Assembly: GCA_016271365.2 (NCBI GenBank)
Contig: CM057458.1
Coordinates: 198,248,501-198,312,500, forward strand
From: Neoceratodus forsteri
Taxonomy: Eukaryota; Chordata; Ceratodontiformes; Ceratodontidae
DNA length: 64,000 nucleotides
Direction: 5' to 3'
Shown here: in pieces, positions 21,957-32,377 of the stretch
Layout of the letters: each line of letters begins with the position of its first letter
Numbering within the stretch: the stretch's first letter is position 1
Translations under genes and position numbers: made by a program
The notes under the pieces: model-generated
Told to the model about the DNA's origin: nothing
What the model saw: the letters and a program-made list of their open reading frames with translations, nothing else
The model's database searches: none

Positions 21957-22139
21957 CGGGAAAGAACTGGAAGGCGGGCGTCTGGGACCGCCCCTTTATA
22001 CCGACGTCGTCTGACGCCGGTCACCTGACGTGGGGGCGGTCCCCGCCAGGGACTGCTAGCTAGAAATTTTTCCGTGGGATCCTGCCGACGTCAGTCCTAT
22101 ATGTAATTACCTACTGCAAGAGCCCTCTCGAAGTAAGAT
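21957..22139. repeat. Right inverted terminal repeat of DIRS copy B
   Basis: Mirror of the left repeat (15,839-16,062). It ends in GAT at 22,137-22,139. Beyond it the sequence is the palindromic host repeat. Confidence 0.9.
21994..22001 (-). promoter_or_regulatory. Candidate TATA box for DIRS copy B transcription
   Basis: The minus strand reads TATAAAGG inside the right ITR, pointing at ORF1 whose ATG is at 21,839. A GACGTC palindrome lies just upstream of it. The left ITR has the mirrored box at 16,019-16,026, so an inward antisense transcript is also possible. This rests on position and sequence only. Confidence 0.5.
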
Positions 22140-22275
22140 CTCATATTTATCTTCGCTCGAGGCCAATGACATCAAGATATCTCACTCATGGCTTCACCAC
22201 TCGTGAGATATCATATCATCATTGGCCTCTCATGAAGACAAATATGATATCTTCAGTCCAGCCATGTCACATCAT
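22140..22275. repeat. Palindromic repeat, host of DIRS copy B
   Basis: The arms are about 70 bp each. The left arm is split by copy B: it starts at about 15,820 (TGACATGACC), reaches GAT at 15,841, and resumes at 22,140. The right arm is about 22,202-22,269. Blocks such as GAGGCCAATGA and AGATATCTCAC occur in one arm and complemented in the other, around a loop near 22,188-22,201. This looks like a small foldback element. Confidence 0.75.
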
Positions 22276-22389
22276 ATACACACATGTGTGTGTGTGTGTG
22301 TATATATATGTATATATATACATATATATATACATATACATATACATATACACACACACACATACATACACATACACACACACACACAG
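22276..22389. repeat. Compound (TG)n(TA)n(CA)n microsatellite
   Basis: About 110 bp of alternating purine-pyrimidine dinucleotides: TG, then TA/TATG, then CA blocks. The long open frames here on both strands are artefacts of the repeat. Confidence 0.9.
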
Positions 22390-22399
22390 AAATATATAA

Positions 22400-24155
22400 A
22401 TAAGTATAAAAAATATATATTTAGATATAATATAGTTATATACAAATAGATACATAAAAAATCACACATACCCCCCATAATGCAAAGCACCATGGACTAT
22501 ATATGCAAATCACCACAGAATATTATGCTGGTTAAACTTTAAACAGAAATGCATGGTACCAAATGGTTTCTAGCACACTCTGTAAAGGGTGCTAACAGAA
22601 GACACATACACTTGTTTCGTCCTACCAGGACTCAGTGTGCCTCATCTGTGTGACACTCCAGTGGAATGAAGTAGCTACCCTAAGATGGTCTATCTGGATT
22701 ATGTTATGGTGCACCCAATAAAAATAAAAAACAAGGTAAAAGACAAAGAACCTCAGCACGCAAGCACTGAGGCAATGGTTACCCCAAAGGGCACTAGCCG
22801 GGAAGCCAAGTTTCAAAGAAATACAAAATCACACATATATACAAAATCACATATATATTTCTATGGGATATGACATTGCTTGACTGGAAATATCCTATTT
22901 TGGAAAATAATTTTTCATTGCACTGCTGCTTTAGGTAACCTGCTATAACTCTACGTCACAACATAAATGAGTGAATGGGGATTCAGACTGCAGACACAAC
23001 TTCCCATGGCTTGGAACCATCCACCGTTTGATGAACAGACCAAGCCCTCCCATACAAACAGCATCTACAGTGGATATTCCACACTGCCACCAGGATATCA
23101 GCAAGGTAAACTTGGGAATTCACACACTAATTGGTCAAATGGCAATGCTGAAGTTACCAGAGTGGTTAAATGATATCCTGTAAAGCTCAACAAGGGTATG
23201 GTTATGTATGTGGGCTAAAAATAATAATACAATGTACGCCAGCCAGGTGACTCATCAGTACCACATGGCATAGGATGAATATAAGCGCAACCAAGGGTCT
23301 CTGAGCACTGGCCTGTTAGAAGGATGTGTGTGTCATTCTAAGCTAGCACATTTTGTGGTACCTTTACTAGCCTAGCTGTGCGTCATGGAAATCATAAATA
23401 AGTTGCTCTCCAGAGAAAAACTACAGCATGCTGCTTAAGAGCACAGCCTGTGGCTAAGCTAAAAGCGGCACTTGGTGGGGTCTCAGAGGAAACTTTACAT
23501 GCACCCCAGCTAAAGTCAAGGATCGCTACACCCCAGGGAATCTTGTGAACTTACTCCGAGAGATATACAAAGTGTGCATTCAAACTATGAGAAACTACAC
23601 ACACCTTCAGAGCATCATGAAACACAGGAACTCCTGGGTGATAAGTGCAGGCACCTGAAAGAAAACAAAACAAATACAATTTATCAACAGCAGATTTTGA
23701 ACCTTAACCTGAAAAATTATATTTTCTAATGACGTAACCAAATACAAACATTTTAAACAATCTTATGTTGCTATTTATTTGTCTTGGTTTCTTGATCCAT
23801 ACAGTGCTGCGCGACAGTGAACTTGTCCTAAAACTCTGGACCAAGATATAATTTACCAGTCCCACACCAATGGTTGAAGTGTACACCCAGAAATGGAAAT
23901 GTGGGGCAGAGATTAAACAACATGCAGACATCAAAGGAAGACAGATTGCAGATGAGAGCATAAGATTTATTTTTTATGCCAACTGCCATTTTAACAAAAT
24001 GCTGAAACACTGACCAGATAATTTATAATATAAGGTAACGGCTATGACAGTGTGGGTGTTGCAGAAGGAATAACACAAGACATGTACTGTAATTATGAAA
24101 AAGGACATGTATGAATGGGGAGTTACACAATTTCGTTTACTTGCTCTGTAAATGA
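22400..24155. other. No gene recognised
   Basis: Mostly A+T-rich non-coding DNA. A fragment resembling one end of the TTAA-type MITE at 32,378-32,867 is visible at about 22,908-22,933 (CATTGCACTGCTGCTTTA). The rest shows nothing I can name. Confidence 0.45.
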
Positions 24156-24159
24156 CTTC

Positions 24160-24160
<1 letters not shown>

Positions 24161-24223
<63 letters not shown>

Positions 24224-24234
24224 ACACACACACC
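24161..24234. repeat. (TA)n(CA)n microsatellite
   Basis: A run of TA followed by CA dinucleotides, directly visible. Confidence 0.9.
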
Positions 24235-24299
24235 CACCCTATGTTGTTTGTTCTCCTTGCACTTCATTAACTGCACGATCTGTAAAGTCCAGATATGTA

Positions 24300-24655
24300 T
24301 TGTGCATTCTGTGAAATTTGGGTAGTTGAAAATAGACCAAAGAAACAGTGGGATCTCAACTCCTAGGATATAGTCTGTCGTGAATTTTTCTATTTTTAAC
24401 ATGCCACCTTAAGAAAACATCAATGACCAACGTTTCAGGAAGTTGGTTCACTTTTTCAAGGTATGGTGGTCACCTGTTTATATGACAGTACAATCTGGGT
24501 AGTTGAAAAACTAAAGAAACAGTGGGAACTCAACTCCTTTGATACAGTTTTTTTTGTGAATTCTTTTATTCTTAACATGCCACCTTAAGAAAATATCAGT
24601 GACCAATGTTTCAGGAAGTTGCTTCACTTTTATGGACACCAGTTGATATGACATA
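24300..24655 (-). repeat. Two tandem Penelope-like retroelement tails
   Basis: Two diverged copies of a unit of about 180 bp (about 24,310-24,485 and 24,488-24,655) share GGGTAGTTGAAAA, CAGTGGGA.CTCAACTCCT and AACATGCCACCTTAAGAAAA. Read on the minus strand the unit gives CTTGAAAAAGTG, then GAAACGTTGGTC, then an A-rich AATA segment. That order is common at the ends of Penelope-like elements. A third copy lies at 38,040-38,215 in the opposite orientation. No Penelope protein is seen, so the family call is an inference. Confidence 0.5.
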
Positions 24656-24659
24656 AAAA

Positions 24660-25084
24660 ACAGTACAACCGTCAAAAAGACAACTTGTGTGTTTGCAATG
24701 TAACGCCCAACGCCTTTCACCACATATCCTGATGTACTCTGTAAAAGGGACATTAAATGCATCAATCTTTAATCCATACAATATCCAATACAGGCCCTCA
24801 CTCGTACACAGTTGCATTTGTGATTCGCTATTTAATTTGGTCTTAATATTGGAGTACCTACTTCTTAGGAGCTATGCCTTGATAAGAAACACCAGTTGTA
24901 TTATCCTATATTAGATTTTTTTTTTAATTCTGTAGCATTTGTAGAACTGCTTGTTGCCAGGAAATATACTACCATTCAAAATTATGCTCAGTCACAGAAC
25001 TCACATGTTAGTCAAAATGTTCTATGCTTAACCTTTATTCAAAATGGCTGCTTAGGGCTGAGTGAGTTAGAGCCACTGACATGA
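24660..25084. other. No gene recognised
   Basis: A+T-rich sequence between the Penelope-like tails and the L2-like LINE. No coding frame or repeat structure identified. Confidence 0.45.
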
Positions 25085-25815
25085 TCAATCAAATCAGGTT
25101 TATTTTTAAAAAGGCACCTTTCAATAGTTCAAGGCGCCTGCACATACAAAAAATATCACATCAATTAATAAAATCCATAAAATTACAACAGTATGTGAAA
25201 CCATAAAATATAAATAATACACCGATTACTAGAAGAAACAAAGCAACATTATTCTTCATCACAGAAAGCCAGGCCAAAGAGGTATGTCTTCAATTCAGTT
25301 TTAAAACTTTGGACAGTCAGGCATTCCCTTATCTGATGACGTAGAGAATTCCACAGGGTAGGGGCCACAAATGCAAATGAACGGGCCCCAGATGTTTGTA
25401 AGAGCACCCTGGGAATCTCTAGCAATCCCTCGTTGGTGGATCAGAGGGCCGGGAGGGGTGGTAGCGAGAAAGGACATCTTGCAAGTAGCAGGGTCCATGA
25501 TCATGTAGGGCTCTGTAGGTCAGGAAACCAACCTGAAGATGATACGCCACTGCACTGGCAGCTAGTGCAGTCCGTGGAGCACAGACATAATATGCCTGGT
25601 CCTAGACGTACCAGTCAAAAGCCTGGCAGATGCATTCTGCACCAGCTGCAGGCAGCAGATATCAACCCCCGGTAATCCTAGGTACAGCACATTGCAGTAA
25701 TCAATGCGAGTGGTCACAAAGGCGGTCCTTATCTGCCGTCAAAGTCTATGGACCAGTGTCTGAAGATCCTCGGGATGGACCAGGTGTTTCACCCGGGCGA
25801 TATTCGTCAGATGGA

Positions 25816-25834
25816 AAAAAAAAAAAAAAAAAGT
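25816..25834 (+). repeat. Poly-A run
   Basis: An uninterrupted A homopolymer within the L2-like LINE. It is an expanded tract rather than a retroelement tail, because homology continues on both sides. Confidence 0.85.
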
Positions 25835-26127
25835 CTTGACAATGGCTGACACCTGAGATTTCAGGGTCAGACTGCTGTCAAAAGTAACACCCAGGTTCCA
25901 CACCCGATCTGAGGTGGTAAGTTGGACACTCCCAAGTCAAAGACCTGAGGGTTGTTCTGCTGACACACCCCACCCCCGACGATCCAGGTCCACCACCAAC
26001 ACCTCAGTTTTATCTGGATTCAACCTCAGCTAACTATCACTCATCCAGTACTGGATCTTGGATAGGCAGTTGTTAAACACCGAGAGAATATCTTCCCTGT
26101 TCTGGTACAAAGGACACATATAGTTGA

Positions 26128-26335
26128 GTTAGGAGGCAGTAAAACGCAGTGGTTTAAGGCTCTGAGCTGCAAATCTGGAGACCTGGGTTTGAATCCCACA
26201 GCCCCCACATGCATACTGTGTGACCCTGAGCAAGTCACTCAACTTTCCTGTGCTCTCAGGTCGCACCTGTAAACAAGCTGTCAGCTTAGTGTGCCACTTC
26301 TGGTTAAACAATTTGAAAAAAAAGTATAATTTGCA
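26128..26335 (+). mobile_element. MIR/CORE-like tRNA-derived SINE
   Basis: A polymerase III A-box-like segment (GTGGTTTAAGGCTCTGAG) and a B-box (GGTTTGAATCC) are correctly spaced. They are followed by TGTGACCCTGAGCAAGTCAC, close to the CORE segment of vertebrate MIR-type SINEs. The insertion interrupts L2-like coding text between ACATATAG and GTATAATTTGCATAGCAGTG, judged by the first L2 copy. SINEs of this kind are mobilised by L2-type LINEs. Confidence 0.75.
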
Positions 26336-27310
26336 TAGCAGTGAAAACAAACTGTACCGCCTAATAATGTTTCCCAATGGCAGCATGTACACAGCGAACA
26401 ACATGTGCGTCAAAATGGAGCCCTGCGGTACCCCACAGGATGGGGGGAGACGGTCGGAGGAATAAATTCCTGAGACCACTCTTTGCATCCTACCCTTGAG
26501 GAACGACCGCAACAACCTGACAACAGTACCGGACAGTCCACAGAGAAAACCACAAGTGCTCCAATAGCACATCATGGTCTACTGTGTCAAATGCAGCCAA
26601 GAGATCAAGAAGGACCAAGATGGAACGAGTCCTCCAATTTCTTGCTGTTAGGAGATCATTAAGCACCTGAACAAGGGCTGTCTCGGTGTTATGCCTCTTC
26701 CTAATCCAGAATGGAGAGAGTCATAGACATTATGGATGGATAAATGATCATCCAGCTGCAGTGCAACCACCTTCTCAATAACCTTCCCAACAAAGGGAAG
26801 GTTAGGGACAGGTCTGTAGTTGGCAAGACAGTCTAGGTCAAGGGAGGGTTTTTTCAGGAGCGGTCATACTACCACCTCATTCAGGGGGTCAGGAAAGACC
26901 CCCCCTCTCCAATGACCTCCAGACTATCTCAGCCAAGACTGGGCAGATTTCCTCAACGTACTCCACAAGGAGACGCGTTGAGCCCTGGTCCAGACTACAG
27001 CTGGTTGGCCGCAAAGTCTGGATGTTCCTCACGATGTCCATGGTGTCCGGCTGGCCAAAGTCGGACCAGACAAACCAGGTGCTTATAACCTCCCGCTGAC
27101 CTCTGCAATCACCCATAGAGGGGGCTGGGTGGATACTGGACCTGATGGTGACAACCTTATCCACAAAGAATCAAGCAAACTCATCACATCTTTCTTGTGA
27201 CAAGTTTCTGCCAGACTGCAGACAGACTGGATTGCACAATCTGTCGACAGTCCAGAAGAGCTGAGCTGGTCCGAACATCTGGGCAGGCAACTCATTCCTG
27301 GAAGATGCCT

Positions 27311-28550
27311 AGCCAATTAGTTAAATGACCTAGTTTAAAAGTTTTTCTTTTGTCAAGTTAAATACTTAAATTTACTTTAGAGTGCCTGGCTCGTAACGCC
27401 CGTATTATGAGCCGAGCAGCCATCTGAGTGCTGCAGCCCCTCCCAAAAAACAGCAGTCTGATGCCAAGAGGTATGGAACAGGGCTGCAGGCACTCTATGT
27501 AGTAAGTAATACGATGGGAATAGGATCGGGGGACGGGAGGCTGTCTAAACATACTAACGCTATCTTTGCTGGCAGTTCTACATGTATGGGGCTTATAGCT
27601 CCCACGTCTATTCATCCCCGGACAATTCGCTCCCACACTATATATCATACTGTACTCCTACAATTACAGTATGACATCCACTTCCACAACACTCGAGCAC
27701 ACTGCTTCATCTAGTGGGCAAACTATACCCACCAGGATTTTATTTGAATAATATTTACACTGGGGGTGACTACCTGGAGTTTATCTTACCATATTCACCC
27801 TGGGGCGAACTGTCTGGGGACAAACTGACATGGGAGGTGATTGATGCCAGAACTAACAGTCCAGGGCAAGCTGTCGCAGAAAGAAATGACCAGGACAAAC
27901 TGCCATGTAGCCCTGCTTCTCTGGGGCCAGCAGACAGCAAGATTCAGTTAAAAAAAAAAATCTCTGAGGGTGGTCCGGGGGGGGGGGGTGGAATCTCTGG
28001 ATGGTAAACTATCATAGGTTATGGATCCAAGCCTGGATACCCAACTTTGGGTTGAAGCTGAAGAGGCCTACATGGCTGTCATCACTATTTGCCTTGCCCT
28101 ATGGAACACCACTTCACAAGGGTATGGTTTCAACTATGCAAAAGGAATAGATGAAAGGGCAAGAAATTCGGGCCGCTACAGCCACTCTGGCACAATCCGA
28201 GGCTATGCACAGGAGAGAAACCAGTTCACTGGGAGACATGAAGAGGAGGGGTATTAGTACTTTGGTGCAAGTGGTAGACTCCCAGACCCTAATGATTAAG
28301 CTCTTTGTACAACTACAAACAGAATTTGATTTATACGCATTGTGACCACTGGAAGTTTCTCCAAATTCATCAGTACAGAGAGGGGCAATGTCATATCACA
28401 CAATAAAGCAATCAGACCTAACTAGCAACCTGCTTAGATAGATGCAGGTTCATAGGAACAGGAGAAGCATCATGTACAGACAGCTGCAACCACACCATCT
28501 GCCAGACTAGGAACCTCACAGAGGCAAACGGGAACAAGACCTAGCACTAC
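27311..28550. other. No gene recognised; short Gln/Ser-rich frame at 28,151-28,345
   Basis: A pair of similar segments in opposite orientation (GAGCGAATTGTCCGGGG as the complement near 27,620 and GGGGCGAACTGTCTGGGG near 27,797) suggests an old DNA transposon. The frame at 28,151-28,345 encodes EIRAATATLAQSEAMHRRE and LVQVVDSQTLMIKLF. This faintly resembles the C-terminus of Myb-like accessory proteins of Harbinger transposons, but the resemblance is weak. Confidence 0.3.
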
Positions 28551-28559
28551 TCATCATCC

Positions 28560-28965
28560 TCCAAAGCATGGAGTGGATGTTCGGCCAATGCTCAGAAAAG
28601 CACTTAGGATACCATGCTCCAATTAATACAGAAGAAAATACAAGATAGATGGCACAGGACCCCAGACAAACTAGTACACATGGGGTACTAAATGCCGGAC
28701 AAATGCTGGAGATGCCACACTGCAAAATGCATGACAGTGAACATATTATGGAGCTAATCCCACATGCAAGGCTTTGGATAGAGGACATAAATTACAGTGG
28801 CCATGGTCCTGCAAGCACAACTCCCTAAATCCCCACTCTTTTGGATCCTGGGGATACGACCCAGTTAAGATGTATGGGGAACCAAGGAAAAGTTCTCCAC
28901 ATTCAGTGGCTATGGAGGCCAAGAAGCAGATTTTGATGCTTTGGAGGCAGGCATCTCCCCTGTCC
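28560..28965 (+). pseudogene. L1-type LINE ORF2 C-terminal fragment
   Basis: Read in the frame through 28,650 the text gives DRWHRTPDKLVHMGY, then after a stop MPDKCWRCHTAKC and HILWS. This matches the CWRC...H...W region of L1/Tx1-type ORF2. In the next frame MEAKKQILMLWRQASPL (about 28,906-28,960) matches the AAKKxIxxxW segment near the protein's end. The fragment has stops and frameshifts. Its outer ends are not defined. Confidence 0.65.
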
Positions 28966-29332
28966 GCTTAGGCAATGAAGACCTGGCATTGCAAGGGAGG
29001 CCTCCTGCCTTCATAACAAACAAAAACAGAGGTACGGGTCAATTATCTGAAGAAGTGCATTTGGACCAAATAAACAGAAGGGGTAGGCCATACACCCCCA
29101 CGCACACTAATAAACAACTTAAAGGGCAACTTAGTCAAGATCACTAGAACAGAGACAGGAATGGAGAACAGTGAATAATATACCTCAGTCCCACAGGAAT
29201 AGGGCAAGGCATAGAGGGACACACCTACACAAGTCAGACATACACACACGTCAGAAACAGCAGGAACAAGCTCTAGGCTAAGTACAGGACACACAATACA
29301 CAAATAAAACACAGAATGAGTTTACTCTCTGC

Positions 29333-29567
29333 CAGTGTTCCCATTAAGGCTGCAGATCTGGGGGTGCACTGTACCCTCTCCAAAAATTTTCAGGGGTACA
29401 GATTAAATTATATGGGTTCATTCTACCATTTGTACAACATTTTTGTCAGGTGCATATACTTCAAACAGAATTATGGGGGTACAGTGTACCCCCTTCACAC
29501 AAAAATGTAGTTGAATTTCATAATTCGTACGTGAATCACATACAGTTGGGGGTAAATGGAAACACTG
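29333..29567. mobile_element. hAT-type MITE (235 bp)
   Basis: The termini are CAGTGTTCCCATTAA and, read inward from the right, CAGTGTTTCCATTTA. The 8-bp flanks are CTCTCTGC (29,325-29,332) and CTCTCCGC (29,568-29,575), with one mismatch. Both the ends and the 8-bp duplication fit hAT. The interior contains complementary GGGGGTGCACTGTACCC-type blocks and no coding frame. Confidence 0.8.
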
Positions 29568-29989
29568 CTCTCCGCATGCAATTGGAATATCGTACCTTGA
29601 AGAATTATTGCACTTGGATGTTTACAGTCTCACTTGTGAATAATCTCTCCCCCAAAGCAAGTCTTACAGGTAGAATTTAGATGTAGGTTAAAATGTTCTA
29701 TTGGGTAAAGTTTGGTTAATGAATTTACAACTTCCAGCAGTTACTACAGTAGCTTCTGTGTATTCTGTATGCATGGTTCAGTGCTTTATTAAAAACCCAA
29801 TACAAATATGTTATACAAATAAAAAAATGCTATTCTAGAATAAGCAAACCTCTCCATAGTGCATTCAGCATTACTTTTACATTACTGAATCTTAGAAAGT
29901 GATACTGTCCTTCATCTAATTTACTGCTTGTTGTTACGGTGTTATTTTTCTCTGCATTTACTGTTGTTTCCTTACCCCTTGTATGTAAT

Positions 29990-30066
29990 CTCCCAGGTCA
30001 TGCTTGAAAATAAGCAGTTTTGCTGTCTAACGCACCTACCTGGTCAACAAAAACTAAATAAATAAA
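29990..30066 (+). repeat. Retroelement 3' tail
   Basis: The segment ends CACCTACCTGGTCAACAAAA followed by AATAAATAAATA. It matches the end of 34,813-35,335 (TTACCTGGTTAACAAAAGTT then an A-rich run). It is probably the 3' end of a LINE or a SINE parasitising it. The family is not identified. Confidence 0.5.
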
Positions 30067-30069
30067 TAT

Positions 30070-31325
30070 GAATGTCCCCACCCTTCTTTTTAATTATATC
30101 TAGGTTTTTATCCTCCTGGCCATGATATGGTGGGACTCCCTTCTGCTGACCTAATCACTCCCCTTCCACCATCCACAGCCACCCGCTCAGGCCTTCACAG
30201 ATTAACCCCCCTCCCAGCAGGGTGCCCCCATGCCTGAAATCCAGTCTGTCATCGCAGGTCATCTCAGCAGCTAGGCTGGTGAGGGTGTGGCGGGCTGGCA
30301 TCATACCACCTCCAACATGCCTGCCGTTTTCCTCCTGGGTTTTCTGCCCTCCCTTCCCCAGCCACAACATCTTCGAGGAGCAATGTGTGTGGAGGTGTGT
30401 TTGAGTACTGAGACTGCGACTCCTTCCCCCTCCCACCGACATCTGCCTCCTGATGCTCCTATAGGCTTACTATTAGGCCACTACCTGATGGCAGCCAACC
30501 TCCACAATCTGGGCAAGGATAGCTTCCTGGCTGTGCTACTCCCAACACCCCCCTCCACACCCCCCAGCAGCCCGGGCTAGTTTCCGAGCCTGGGTCACTG
30601 GCGTAGGGGGAGGTAAGGCTCTCAGCGCCTCAGCCCTCCACGCCACTGGGCTGAACATACCTTTTCTAATGTTTCATTTTTATGTTAGTCTTTTTATTCT
30701 GTTGCAGTTAAGACATTTTTTTTTCTTCTACGTTATCTCTTTGAATATGCAAGCATATGTTAGTAACACAGTCTACTCCTACTGTAAATGCATACCGTGT
30801 AACATTACCATACCTCTCTGCTAACACGCTTATTCTTGCTTTGATTTCAAAGACACACCTCACTGACAGGCCACTTAGAACGGCTATGATAACGTCTATG
30901 GTTAACATCGCCAGTCTCGGTGTTCGATCTCTGTAGTTCACATTAATTATGCTCAGAGACCCGCAACAACACATACATCTTTATATCACTCTTTCTGCAT
31001 ATAGTCCCAGTGTTGACATATGTATTTTATTACACAGGTGGTAAGTAAATGTCGCAAAATTCACCTGAGTATATCAGAAGAAAGGTGTGGTAATGTGGGT
31101 ATGTAATTACGGTAGGATTAGACTGCGTTACTAACATGTACATGTTTAATGTGAGCATAAAAGAACAAAACTGATTTGCAATCAGTTGGTTTAGAGGAGA
31201 AATTTTCTAAAATGGTAATTTTTAACTGCAGCACAGCAAACCTGATTGTATGTATTAATAGATGCAATTGACATATTAGAGTTTTGAGTCAGCTTTCTAT
31301 TTATTTTACCCAGGTTTTAACACAG
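30070..31325. other. No gene recognised
   Basis: The part near 30,100-30,650 is richer in G+C and has open frames of about 95 codons on both strands without a motif I know. The rest is A+T-rich. I cannot support a gene here. Confidence 0.4.
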
Positions 31326-31677
31326 AAACACAGAAAATTCTGTCAGATAAGGACCATCTGGCTAACCTAGTCTGCCAATTTTTCCCTGCCTGTAGTATCA
31401 CCGCAGATCCTACTTGATCTCCGGCCCATTCACCCCCCCCAACTTCCCTAAGATTCCCTTACATCCATCCCATGCATTCTTGAACCCACTATTTTTGCCC
31501 CCACAACCTCTGCTGGAAGACTGTTCCAGGAATCCTCCACTCTTTCGTAAAGAAGCGCTCCCTCACATCTCTCCTGAACCTACCCCCCTCCAGCTTTTTA
31601 TCATGCCCCCTTGTCCTTAAGCACCTTTTCTCAGAAAAATACCTCCCTCTTGTACCTTGTTTACCTCCGTGAGGTAT

Positions 31678-31971
31678 TTAAAGGTCTCTATCATATACAC
31701 AAACACACACACACCCCCCTTCCAGGAAGTGCATATTTAGGTCCTTTAATCTCTCCTCATAGGGCTTCTCATGCAGACCCTGCACCATTTTAGTTGCCCT
31801 CCAGTGGACCACTTCCACTCTATATTGCATGAGATGTGGTCTACAAAACTGGACACAGTACTCTAGGGGAGGTCTTACCATTAATCTATACAAAGGCAAC
31901 ACCACCTCCTTCCTTCTGCTGAATGCCTTGTCGCACTGCCTGGCCACCTTTAGATGATTCAATATGATCAC
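31678..31971 (-). pseudogene. CR1-like LINE thumb and C-terminal domain
   Basis: The 97 open codons read FSRRKEVVLPLYRLMVRPPLEYCVQFCRPHL, then RATKMVQGLHEKPYEERLKDLNMHFLE. The same order is seen in the copies at 34,200-34,420 and 62,786-63,523. It belongs to the minus-strand element at 31,330-36,410, and homology continues left to about 31,340 in another frame. Confidence 0.75.
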
Positions 31972-32377
31972 CCTTCTGTCTCTTTCCTGTCAGTACCACC
32001 CCCCCCACACACACACACCCCCGACAACTTTGTACTTCACACCTGGGTTTCTGTGCCCCAAGTGCATTATTTTGCACTTTTTTGCATTGAAACCCAGCTG
32101 CCGTAACCCTTGGCCACTCCTGGAGTTGTCTCAGGTCGCTGCTCATCCTTTCCACCCTGAAAGAATGTCCACCCTACTGAAGAGTTTGCTACTGCAGTTT
32201 GGTATCATCTACGAAGAGGCAGATCTTCCTTTCCAGCGCCTCTACAATATCACTTATATAGACATTAAAGAAGACTGGTCCCAACACTGACCCCTGAGGC
32301 ACCCTGCTGGTCACTCCCCCCCCCTCCACTGAGTGAACTCTGTTTACCATCACCACCCTCTGCTGCATATCCCTTAA

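Larger units (their letters stand above)
15839..22139 (-). mobile_element. Complete DIRS-like retrotransposon copy B
   Basis: This 6.3-kb element has both inverted terminal repeats, an internal complementary region, and ORF1, RT, RNase H and tyrosine recombinase genes on the minus strand. Both ends carry the trinucleotide GAT (15,839-15,841 and 22,137-22,139), and the ICR contains the two ends joined through one GAT. There is no longer target duplication, as expected for DIRS. It lies inside a palindromic repeat whose halves fit together once the element is removed. It belongs to a different family from copies A, C and D: its coding region is richer in G+C and its termini are unrelated. Confidence 0.92.
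25300..27164 (-). pseudogene. L2-like LINE reverse transcriptase, copy 2
   Basis: The N-terminal linker (27,164-26,889) is followed by a decayed fingers region, palm text with CGVPQGSILTHMLFAVYMLPL (26,450-26,380), the SINE insertion, and the thumb and C-terminal region down to 25,300. The A run at about 25,816-25,834 lies within coding text. Frames change repeatedly. The catalytic Asp-Asp region is where the SINE entered, so it is interrupted as well as mutated. Confidence 0.7.
25085..27310 (-). mobile_element. L2-like LINE copy 2, 5' truncated
   Basis: The minus-strand copy is of the same family as 5,612-8,800: for example GVPQGSILTHMLFAVYMLPLGNIIRRYSL matches the palm block of the first copy. 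It has its 3' UTR (25,085-25,300), which ends at the minus-strand equivalent of TTTGATTGATCAT, and the reverse transcriptase. The endonuclease is missing, so the copy is 5' truncated near 27,310. A SINE is inserted at about 26,128-26,335. Confidence 0.8.

Noticed and set aside
22166..22493. Overlapping open frames of 60-77 codons on both strands
   Set aside because: They are translations of TG/TA/CA microsatellite and have no protein character.
30155..30580. Possible host exon in a G+C-richer stretch
   Set aside because: Open frames exist on both strands but I see no domain or convincing splice sites, and the length is compatible with chance.
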